Shown here one piece after another: positions 1-5,161 of a DNA stretch of 5,161 nucleotides. The stretch is from Ignavibacteriales bacterium (GTDB lineage Bacteria; Bacteroidota; Ignavibacteria; T3Sed10-11), in assembly GCA_003560935.1 (NCBI GenBank), contig PWJF01000477.1, forward strand, positions 1 to 5,161. The letters run 5' to 3'. The translations under genes and the position numbers were made by a program. Under the pieces are notes generated by a model. That model made no database searches and had not been told where the DNA came from. It saw nothing but the letters and a program-made list of their open reading frames with translations. Position 1 is the first letter of the stretch, and each line of letters starts with the position of its first letter.

Positions 1-85
1 AGAGGTCAGAGATCGGATGTCGGAAGTCAGTAGTGAGTAGTGGGAGTGCAACGCTCCGACCTCTGACATCCGATCTCTGACTTCT
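1..85. repeat. Heptad-based palindrome (long imperfect hairpin)
   Basis: Bases 1-30 pair with 56-85. The core, 5-21 with 65-81, is a perfect 17-bp inverted repeat; the flanks contain two G.T wobbles (4/82 and 22/64) and A.C mismatches (25/61 and 29/57). The left arm reads as consecutive 7-base units (1-7, 8-14, 15-21, 22-28, then two identical AGTAGTG units at 29-35 and 36-42). The right arm reads as the same unit type in reverse complement (79-85, 72-78, 65-71, 58-64), close to RGANRTC. The structure may extend left beyond the window edge. It contains no convincing ORF. It has no T-run on its right side, so it is not a classical terminator for rightward transcription. It could be a dispersed intergenic repeat, an RNA-stabilising hairpin at the end of an upstream transcript, or a protein-binding palindrome; the sequence does not decide between these. 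Confidence 0.85.
43..57. repeat. Small hairpin inside the loop of the palindrome
   Basis: GGAGTG (43-48) pairs with CGCTCC (52-57) around a CAA triloop, giving six pairs including one G.T wobble. It competes with the innermost pairs (positions 56-57) of the larger 1-85 stem, so the two structures may be nested or alternative. No T-run follows, so a terminator role is unlikely. Confidence 0.5.
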
Positions 86-112
86 ATCTATAAACACAAA
101 ACATAAAACAAT

Positions 113-1216
113 ATGAACCGACTCGTCTCACTCGACGTTTTCCGCGGCGCCACGATCCTTGGAATGATCCTCGTCAACAATCCCGGGAGCTGGAGCCATG
201 TGTATAAACAGCTCGGACATGCACCGTGGCACGGCGCGACCTTTACCGATGTGATATTTCCTTTCTTTCTGTTTATCGTCGGTGTGGCAATCGTATATGC
301 CTTCTCGAAAAAGATCGAAGTAAATGCCCCGAAGAAAGACCTGTACATGAAAGTCATCCGCCGGACGCTGATCATTTTTGCGCTCGGCATTTTCCTGAAC
401 GGCTTCCCATATTTCAACTTCGCCGAGATCCGCATTATGGGTGTGCTGCAGAGGATCGCGCTCTGTTATTTCTTTGCTTCGGTGATATTTCTGACCGGCG
501 GTATTCGCTGGCAAGCGGCATGGACGGTCATTTTGTTGTTCGTGTACTGGGGATTTATGGCATTGTATCCGGTACCGGGTATAGGTGCCGGCGTGCTCGA
601 GCCCGGTAAAAACTTCGCGGCATGGTTCGACCGTTTCTTCCTTGAAGGACATATGTGGGCGGTCACCAAGACGTGGGACCCCGAGGGATTGTTCAGTACT
701 ATTCCCGCTATCTCGACGACCTTGTTCGGTGTGCTTACCGGTCACTGGCTGCGAAGCAAAAGGGAACCGAGAGACATTGTGCTCGGGATGCTTCTCGTCG
801 GGAATGTCGCACTGCTGATCGGTGCTGTCTGGGGTGAATACTTCCCGATCAACAAAAACATCTGGACGAGCTCTTATGTAGTGCTCATGACCGGATATGC
901 ATTGATCTGTCTTGCATTCTGCTATTATCTGATCGATATAAAAGGATACAAGAAATTCACGCAGCCGTTTCTTGTGTATGGTATGAATGCCATCACGGTG
1001 TTTGTGCTTTCGGGAATATTTGCACGATTGTTGAACATCATAAACGTTACTTCAGCGGGCGAGTCGGTACCGATCAAAGCATATATATATAATTCCGTTT
1101 ATATCCCGATCTTTGGGTACATGATCGGTTCGCTTGCCTTTGCAATCACATTTGTGACGGTCATGTATCTATTGATGTTGATACTTTACAGTAAGAAAAT
1201 ATTTATTAAAATTTGA
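113..1216 (+). CDS. HGSNAT/NagX-family membrane acyltransferase (DUF5009)
   Basis: This 367-residue multi-pass inner-membrane protein (about 10 hydrophobic segments) belongs to the family of human heparan-alpha-glucosaminide N-acetyltransferase and bacterial NagX. Landmarks recalled from the human enzyme occur in order: the N-terminal SLDVFRG (6-12), HAPWHGATFTDVIFPFF (36-52), VLQRIALCYF (111-120), DPEGLFSTI (189-197), INKNIWTSSYV (246-256), YGMNAI (289-294) and the C-terminal KKIFIKI (361-367). His36 aligns with the human active-site histidine in the HA-W motif. The protein therefore looks full length and intact. The human enzyme moves acetyl from cytosolic acetyl-CoA across the membrane to a terminal glucosamine; bacterial NagX members sit in GlcNAc-use gene clusters, but their reaction is poorly defined. 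The ATG start at 113 puts SLDVFRG at its usual place right after the N-terminus. The leader is A-rich without a Shine-Dalgarno sequence, as is common in Bacteroidota. A terminator follows the stop, so the gene is monocistronic or the last of an upstream operon. Family assignment is firm; the acceptor substrate is unknown. Confidence 0.93.
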   Translation: MNRLVSLDVFRGATILGMILVNNPGSWSHVYKQLGHAPWHGATFTDVIFPFFLFIVGVAIVYAFSKKIEVNAPKKDLYMKVIRRTLIIFALGIFLNGFPYFNFAEIRIMGVLQRIALCYFFASVIFLTGGIRWQAAWTVILLFVYWGFMALYPVPGIGAGVLEPGKNFAAWFDRFFLEGHMWAVTKTWDPEGLFSTIPAISTTLFGVLTGHWLRSKREPRDIVLGMLLVGNVALLIGAVWGEYFPINKNIWTSSYVVLMTGYALICLAFCYYLIDIKGYKKFTQPFLVYGMNAITVFVLSGIFARLLNIINVTSAGESVPIKAYIYNSVYIPIFGYMIGSLAFAITFVTVMYLLMLILYSKKIFIKI

Positions 1217-1221
1217 AAGTC

Positions 1222-1274
1222 TTTCTCCCACGAAATTTTAATTTTGTTTCTGTGGGAGAAACCGTTGGTTTTTT
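1222..1274 (+). terminator. Intrinsic terminator after the acyltransferase gene
   Basis: TTTCTCCCAC (1222-1231) is perfectly complementary to GTGGGAGAAA (1252-1261). Allowing one bulged T at 1251, GAAA (1232-1235) also pairs with TTTC (1247-1250), giving a stem of about 14 bp with an 11-base AT-rich loop. Six Ts follow at 1269-1274. The hairpin starts 5 bases after the stop codon of the acyltransferase gene. The T-run begins 7 bases after the stem, farther than ideal, so termination may be incomplete and some read-through into the symporter genes is possible. Confidence 0.75.
1239..1246 (+). promoter_or_regulatory. Candidate Bacteroidota-type -7 box (TAnnTTTG)
   Basis: TAATTTTG matches the Bacteroidota -7 consensus TAnnTTTG exactly. 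A TTTG at 1212-1215 could serve as the -33 element, but the 23-base spacer is at the long end of what is known. Transcription would start around 1252-1255, in the right arm of the terminator stem, so the new transcript would escape the hairpin and have a leader of roughly 60 bases before the symporter start at 1313. The region is AT-rich, so a chance match is quite possible. Confidence 0.3.
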
Positions 1275-1312
1275 ATACGAATTCTTCATTGGAATAAACA
1301 ACAGATCCCTCA

Positions 1313-2782
1313 ATGGGTTTTACCTATCTTGATGTAATTATACTCGTTGCATACATAGCCGGAATTACGTACTTCGGTATTCGCATTGCCGGCAAACAGT
1401 TATCGACAAAGGACTATTTTCTCGGCGGGAAAAAGATACCATGGTGGGCCGTTTGCTTTGCGATCGTCGCAACCGAAACGAGCACGCTTACTTTTATCAG
1501 TATCCCCGGTGTTGCATACCTGACCAATCTGAATTTCCTGCAGCTTACGCTCGGTTATTTCATCGGCAGAGTTATCGTTGCCTATGTTATCTTGCCGTCA
1601 TACTTCCGGGGTGAGATATCGACTGCGTATTCTTTTCTGTCGAACCGTTTCGGCACGCCGATGAAAAATTTTGCATCGGGCGTTTTCATGCTGACACGAT
1701 TGGCTGCGGACGGCGTGCGGTTATTCGCTACTGCAATACCACTGGCGATCATCCTTCGCGGAACCATGCTTGTCGATACGGTATCGACCGAATGGATATA
1801 CATTGGTTCGATACTTGTCATTGCTCTTGTTTCACTTTCATACACGTATGTCGGCGGATTGCGTGCGGTTGTGTGGATGGATGTAGTACAGTTGTTTATT
1901 TACATCGGCGGTGCGATAGCTGCGATCATACTGCTTGGAAATTATATACCGGGCGGAATAGGAGCGGCAGTTGTAAAAGCGTCGGAAGCCGGAAAGTATG
2001 AACTTTTTAATTTTTCATTCGAAGGCGGATTGTCGGGATTTTTCTCTACTCCGTATACGCTTATTGCCAGTATAGTGGGCGGAGCTTTTCTTTCGATGGC
2101 ATCGCACGGTGTGGATCAGCTTATCGTGCAGCGTTTGCTCGCCGCAGGTACGCTTGATAAAAGCCGCCGTGCGCTCGTCTTTACCGGCGGTATTATCATA
2201 TTCCAGTTCGGTTTGTTTTTATTCCTCGGTTCATTGTTGTATATTTTCTACGGCGGTGCGGATATCCCGTCGGATGAAATTTTCCCGATGTTCATCATAC
2301 AGGAGATGCCGAGTGGATTATCCGGCTTGATCATTGCCGCGTTGTTCGCGGCGGCAATGTCGACGTTATCCAGTTCGATTTCGGCACTCGCTTCCGCAAC
2401 GATGTATGATTACCTGATGCCGTACTGGAAAGGTATCAATGCGGATAATGAAGTCGCCGTATCCCGCTTCATCACAATGATCTGGTGTCTGCTGCTTGTC
2501 GGATCGGCAATCGTTTTCATGCAAAGCCCGCAAACAGTTGTCGAACTTGCATTGAGTATTGCATCGTTCACGTACGGCGGATTGCTCGGTACGTTCTTTC
2601 TCGGTGTTCTGTTTACCAAACCGCAGCTGCGGCACGCAGTCCCCGCTTTTATCGCCGGTATCGGGGTGATGATTTACGTTATATTATTCACATCTATTGC
2701 ATGGACATGGTATACAATAATCGGAGCTGCGGTCACGGTAGGAGTCGGATTACTGCAAACATACTTATTTGACAGGAGATAA
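1313..2782 (+). CDS. Sodium:solute symporter (SSS family), amino sugar suspected
   Basis: This 489-residue inner-membrane protein has about 13 hydrophobic segments, the usual size and topology of the SSS family (PF00474; PutP, vSGLT, SiaT). It would use the Na+ gradient to import a small solute. Family marks are DYFLGGKKIPWW (34-45) before the first core helix, GGLRAVVWMDVVQ (181-193) with Asp190 at the place of the TM5 aspartate of SiaT and SGLT1, VDQLIVQRLLAA (267-278), and AAAMSTLSSSISALAS (346-361) in the TM8 region. Ser350 and Thr351 fit the conserved Na2 site. Ser353 and Ser354 together with Asp190 match the extra Na3 site described in the sialic acid transporter SiaT, so two-Na+ coupling is possible. 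The ATG start leaves a normal short N-terminus, with no Shine-Dalgarno sequence upstream. It begins 38 bases after the terminator T-run and opens a compact gene set with a second symporter and a GH3 hydrolase. An amino sugar such as GlcNAc or MurNAc is the guess from context; the sequence alone does not give the substrate. Confidence 0.93.
   Translation: MGFTYLDVIILVAYIAGITYFGIRIAGKQLSTKDYFLGGKKIPWWAVCFAIVATETSTLTFISIPGVAYLTNLNFLQLTLGYFIGRVIVAYVILPSYFRGEISTAYSFLSNRFGTPMKNFASGVFMLTRLAADGVRLFATAIPLAIILRGTMLVDTVSTEWIYIGSILVIALVSLSYTYVGGLRAVVWMDVVQLFIYIGGAIAAIILLGNYIPGGIGAAVVKASEAGKYELFNFSFEGGLSGFFSTPYTLIASIVGGAFLSMASHGVDQLIVQRLLAAGTLDKSRRALVFTGGIIIFQFGLFLFLGSLLYIFYGGADIPSDEIFPMFIIQEMPSGLSGLIIAALFAAAMSTLSSSISALASATMYDYLMPYWKGINADNEVAVSRFITMIWCLLLVGSAIVFMQSPQTVVELALSIASFTYGGLLGTFFLGVLFTKPQLRHAVPAFIAGIGVMIYVILFTSIAWTWYTIIGAAVTVGVGLLQTYLFDRR
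2774..2778 (+). promoter_or_regulatory. Ribosome binding site fixing the GTG start of symporter 2
   Basis: AGGAG lies inside the last codons of the first symporter gene, 6 bases before GTG 2785. It is the only strong Shine-Dalgarno sequence in the window. An ATG at 2783 overlaps the GTG but runs into TAG after four codons (2795-2797), so the GTG must be the real start. Confidence 0.8.
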
Positions 2783-2784
2783 AT

Positions 2785-4614
2785 GTGGCAATCATAGATT
2801 ATGTAATCATCGGATTTTATTTCGTGATCCTGCTTTCAATCGGGATATATTTATCGAGAAGAGCGGGCCGCAGCACGAGCGATTTTTTCATCTCCGGTAG
2901 AAATTTTCCCTGGTGGATTGCGGGAACGGCGATGGTGGCAACGACCTTCGCCGCCGATACACCGCTCGCCGTGACCGAACTCGTTGCACGGAACGGCATT
3001 GCAGGCAACTGGCTCTGGTGGAACATGCTTATCGGCGGTATGCTCACCGTGTTTTTCTTTGCCAAGCTCTGGCGGCGTGCAGGCATCATGACCGACGTTG
3101 AGCTGATAGAAATTCGCTACTCGGGAAAACCCGCCGCGTTTCTCCGGGGATTTCGCGCGGTATATATCGGTCTCGTTATGAACGTGATAGTCATCGGGTG
3201 GGTGAATCTGGCTCTCGAAAAGATCATCAGGGTCATGTTCCCCGGACTGACTTTTTTCGGTATCGAATCGTTAGAACTGCTCGGGTTTACATTCAGTGCA
3301 GCACTGCTCTGGGTTGCATGTGTCATGGCGTTTGTCGGTGTCTATGCAACGCTCGCCGGTTTGTGGGGAATCGCTATTACCGATATGCTTCAATTTACCG
3401 TTGCAATGGTAAGCACGATCATCCTTGCCGTTGTTGTCGTGAACCTACCCGAGATAGGCGGTATGTCGGGACTTATCGATAAACTTCCGGAAGGAACGCT
3501 GCGTTTTACCCCGATGATCGGAACGGGAACGACCGCCGGGGATGTGCTGGCGTTATCGGTTGCAGCATTTATCGCACATCTTGCCGTGCAGTGGTGGGCA
3601 TCATGGTATCCGGGCGCCGAACCTGGCGGCGGCGGGTATGTCGCACAACGGATGTTCTCGACACGGGATGAAAAAAACTCTTTATATGCAACGCTCTGGT
3701 TTACGGTTGCACATTATGCCGTTCGTCCCTGGCCGTGGATCATCGTTGCGCTCTGTACGCTTGTTTTATATCCCGATCTCGGACACGGCGAGAAGGGAGA
3801 CGGATTTGTTATGGTCATGCGCGATTATCTTCCGACGGGATTGCTCGGATTGCTTCTTGCCGCATTCTTCGCCGCGTATATGTCGACGCTTGCAACGCAT
3901 TTGAACTGGGGCGCGTCGTATTCCATCAACGATTTCTACCGGCGTTTCATTGTACGCGGTCGTGATGAAAAGCATTATGTGTTCGCTTCGCGCGTTGCAA
4001 CGGTTCTTATTTTAATTTTATCGCTGCTCGTTACCGCCCGCCTGGAAAGAATTACCGCGGCGTGGGAATTTATCATAACCGCAAGCGGGGGAGTCGGACT
4101 CGTACTCATTTTACGATGGTATTGGTGGCGGATCAATGCGTGGAGCGAGATAGCGGCATTGATTGCACCGTTTGTATTATTCGGGATTATATATATTTGG
4201 TCTGCACGTCTTCCGCCCGATGCGCCGATACAGGTGTTCCTGCACTTTCCGTATACACTATTTTATATAGTAGGTGCAACGACCGTGATCTGGTTGTTCG
4301 TTACGTTTATAACAAAACCGGTTGATGAAAAAGTTTTGCATGCATTTTACGAACGAGTCAAACCCGGCGGACGTTTATGGAAACCGGTCGCCGGAAAAAT
4401 GCCCCATATTAAACCCGAGTTCAATTTCAAAGACCTCGCGGTGTGCTGGATATCCGGTGTGATCATGGTGTATATGGCGTTATTCGGTTTAGGTAAGTTG
4501 TTGTTCGGCGAATACCTGACAGCTTTTCTGTATTTTGTTGTTGTTGCAGCCGCGGCATTTGTTATATCAATGAATATAAGAAAGGATGCGAAGGCAATAT
4601 TACCCGATATATAG
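2785..4614 (+). CDS. Long sodium:solute symporter (SSS family), second paralogue
   Basis: This 609-residue inner-membrane protein has about 15 hydrophobic segments and is roughly 120 residues longer than the symporter before it. The SSS core is clear: DFFISGRNFPWW (33-44), GLWGIAITDMLQF (192-204) with the TM5 Asp200, GGGGYVAQRMFSTRDEKNS (281-299) and FFAAYMSTLATHLNWGASYS (361-380). Ser367 and Thr368 keep the Na2 site. The two following Na3-type serines of the first symporter are Ala370 and Thr371 here, so ion coupling may differ. After the core come two more helices (about 454-473 and 487-509), a hydrophilic loop (511-550) and a final helix pair (about 552-572 and 577-597). Translation starts at GTG 2785, 2 bases after the upstream stop, with AGGAG correctly placed. 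The two transporters share little beyond family motifs, so this is not a recent duplication. Related long SSS proteins occur in Bacteroidota and Planctomycetota without a defined substrate. It may carry a different sugar or breakdown product from the same polymer, or act as a sensor-like paralogue. Confidence 0.92.
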   Translation: MAIIDYVIIGFYFVILLSIGIYLSRRAGRSTSDFFISGRNFPWWIAGTAMVATTFAADTPLAVTELVARNGIAGNWLWWNMLIGGMLTVFFFAKLWRRAGIMTDVELIEIRYSGKPAAFLRGFRAVYIGLVMNVIVIGWVNLALEKIIRVMFPGLTFFGIESLELLGFTFSAALLWVACVMAFVGVYATLAGLWGIAITDMLQFTVAMVSTIILAVVVVNLPEIGGMSGLIDKLPEGTLRFTPMIGTGTTAGDVLALSVAAFIAHLAVQWWASWYPGAEPGGGGYVAQRMFSTRDEKNSLYATLWFTVAHYAVRPWPWIIVALCTLVLYPDLGHGEKGDGFVMVMRDYLPTGLLGLLLAAFFAAYMSTLATHLNWGASYSINDFYRRFIVRGRDEKHYVFASRVATVLILILSLLVTARLERITAAWEFIITASGGVGLVLILRWYWWRINAWSEIAALIAPFVLFGIIYIWSARLPPDAPIQVFLHFPYTLFYIVGATTVIWLFVTFITKPVDEKVLHAFYERVKPGGRLWKPVAGKMPHIKPEFNFKDLAVCWISGVIMVYMALFGLGKLLFGEYLTAFLYFVVVAAAAFVISMNIRKDAKAILPDI

Positions 4615-4630
4615 GGTGAATGTGATCTAA

Positions 4631-5161
4631 ATGAAACTATCGTTATTTCTTTGCATTACAGTTATCTTCCTTTTTTCTTGTGCGACCGATCGTGAAACCA
4701 TACGGATAGAGCATCGTCCACTAATATTTCGCTCGGGTAGTGAACTCGAAATGTTCATGAACTCGGAGGTCGAATGGGTAGAGCGCGCATTGTCACGCCT
4801 TACTCTCGAAGAAAAATTAGGTCAGATGATTGTTCCTCGTGCGTACACACATTATATGAGTGCAGATTCACGGCCATATCGCGAAGTTGTACGCTATGTT
4901 GATTCATTGAAAGTCGGGGGACTTGTATTTTTCCAGGGTGGTGTCAGCGAGATGGCGTTGATCGCAAACGAGATGCAGGCGCGGGCGGATATCCCGCTTC
5001 TTATATCGGCGGACTTCGAGTGGGGTACTGCTATGCGTATGCGACGGGGAACGCTCTATCCGGCTGCAATGGCTCTGGGAGCGACGCGCGATCCGGTGCT
5101 CGCGTATAAAACCGGTAAAGCGATCGGGCGTGAAGCACGGGCAGTCGGCGTCCATCAGAAT
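4631..5161 (+). CDS. Lipoprotein glycoside hydrolase family 3, beta-N-acetylhexosaminidase-like (3' end cut by window)
   Basis: Only the first 177 residues are present; the frame is open to the window edge. Residues 1-17 form a lipoprotein signal peptide: Lys2, a hydrophobic stretch and the lipobox LFSC with Cys17. Ala18 follows the cysteine, so no Asp+2 inner-membrane retention signal is seen. The GH3 N-terminal barrel begins near residue 46: LTLEEKLGQM (57-66), VGGLVFFQGG (95-104), the sugar-contact strand IPLLISADFEWGTAMRM (121-137) and PAAMALGATRDP (144-155). AIGREARAVGVHQN (164-177) leads into the stretch that normally continues as N-FAPV-DV. The ADFEWG version is like GH3 beta-N-acetylglucosaminidases of the NagZ type and their Bacteroidota relatives rather than BglX beta-glucosidases. 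The catalytic Asp and His lie beyond the window. It would act in the periplasm or at the outer membrane on GlcNAc- or muropeptide-type substrates. Many Bacteroidota versions are fused to a C-terminal beta-lactamase-like domain; that cannot be seen here. The start lies 16 bases after symporter 2, with a weak GGGTGA (4614-4619) upstream, so co-transcription is likely. Confidence 0.9.
   Translation, partial: MKLSLFLCITVIFLFSCATDRETIRIEHRPLIFRSGSELEMFMNSEVEWVERALSRLTLEEKLGQMIVPRAYTHYMSADSRPYREVVRYVDSLKVGGLVFFQGGVSEMALIANEMQARADIPLLISADFEWGTAMRMRRGTLYPAAMALGATRDPVLAYKTGKAIGREARAVGVHQN

Noticed and set aside
1..85. CRISPR array
   Set aside because: The repeated units are 7 bases long, contiguous and without spacers, and the second half is inverted; this is not a repeat-spacer layout.
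1..85. Rho-independent terminator of an upstream + strand gene
   Set aside because: No T-run follows position 85 (the sequence is ATCTATAAACAC), so the hairpin lacks the classical U-tract; it may still protect a 3' end.
128..745. 205-residue open frame on the minus strand inside the acyltransferase gene
   Set aside because: Its translation is highly charged and low in hydrophobic structure, resembles no family I know, and lies fully antisense to a gene with strong family motifs along its whole length.
1079..1091. AT dinucleotide run as a promoter or microsatellite
   Set aside because: The short ATATATATAT run lies inside the acyltransferase coding frame and encodes Ala-Tyr-Ile-Tyr-Asn normally; it is too short to be a notable repeat.
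1217..1312. Riboswitch or small RNA gene between genes 1 and 2
   Set aside because: The 96-base gap is accounted for by a simple terminator hairpin, a T-run and a short leader; no further conserved stem pattern is visible.
2783..2785. ATG as the start of the second symporter
   Set aside because: This frame stops after four codons (TAG at 2795-2797); the GTG two bases later opens the full gene.
1313..4614. Recent tandem duplication of a symporter gene
   Set aside because: The two proteins differ in length by 120 residues and match mainly at SSS family motifs, so they are old paralogues.
4904..5155. 83-residue minus-strand open frame over the GH3 gene
   Set aside because: The + strand frame here carries continuous GH3 motifs through residue 177; the antisense translation is Arg/His/Cys-rich shadow sequence.

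Overview
This 5.2-kb window carries three complete genes and the 5' part of a fourth, all on the + strand, plus two inverted-repeat structures. Nothing in it is an RNA gene, CRISPR array, phage or insertion sequence. The organism is most likely a member of the Bacteroidota/Chlorobiota/Ignavibacteriota (FCB) group. That is an inference from three points: two of the four starts (113 and 1313) have A-rich leaders with no Shine-Dalgarno sequence, a perfect TAnnTTTG-type -7 box lies between genes 1 and 2, and the protein families and their order are of a kind seen in that group. No phylogenetic marker gene is present, so the assignment is tentative.

Layout: bases 1-85 form a long imperfect palindrome built from 7-base units, with a small hairpin in its loop. 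Bases 113-1216 encode a multi-pass membrane acyltransferase of the HGSNAT/NagX (DUF5009, COG4299) family. A hairpin plus T-run terminator follows at 1222-1274, and its loop also holds a candidate promoter box. Bases 1313-2782 and 2785-4614 encode two divergent sodium:solute symporters (SSS family) only 2 bases apart. Bases 4631 to the window edge encode the N-terminal 177 residues of a lipoprotein glycoside hydrolase of family 3 (beta-N-acetylhexosaminidase-like). The last three genes are packed with gaps of 2 and 16 bases and look like one operon; gene 1 is separated from them by the terminator.

Working model (inference): the locus serves salvage of amino sugars such as GlcNAc or MurNAc, probably from peptidoglycan or chitin-like material. 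The lipoprotein GH3 enzyme would release sugars outside the cytoplasm, one or both Na+ symporters would import them, and the HGSNAT-like enzyme may transfer acetyl groups from cytoplasmic acetyl-CoA across the membrane onto amino sugars. The families are well supported by motifs; the substrates are not determined by the sequence. No sugar kinase, MurQ-type etherase or NagA/NagB gene is inside the window, and these are the genes to look for on either side.
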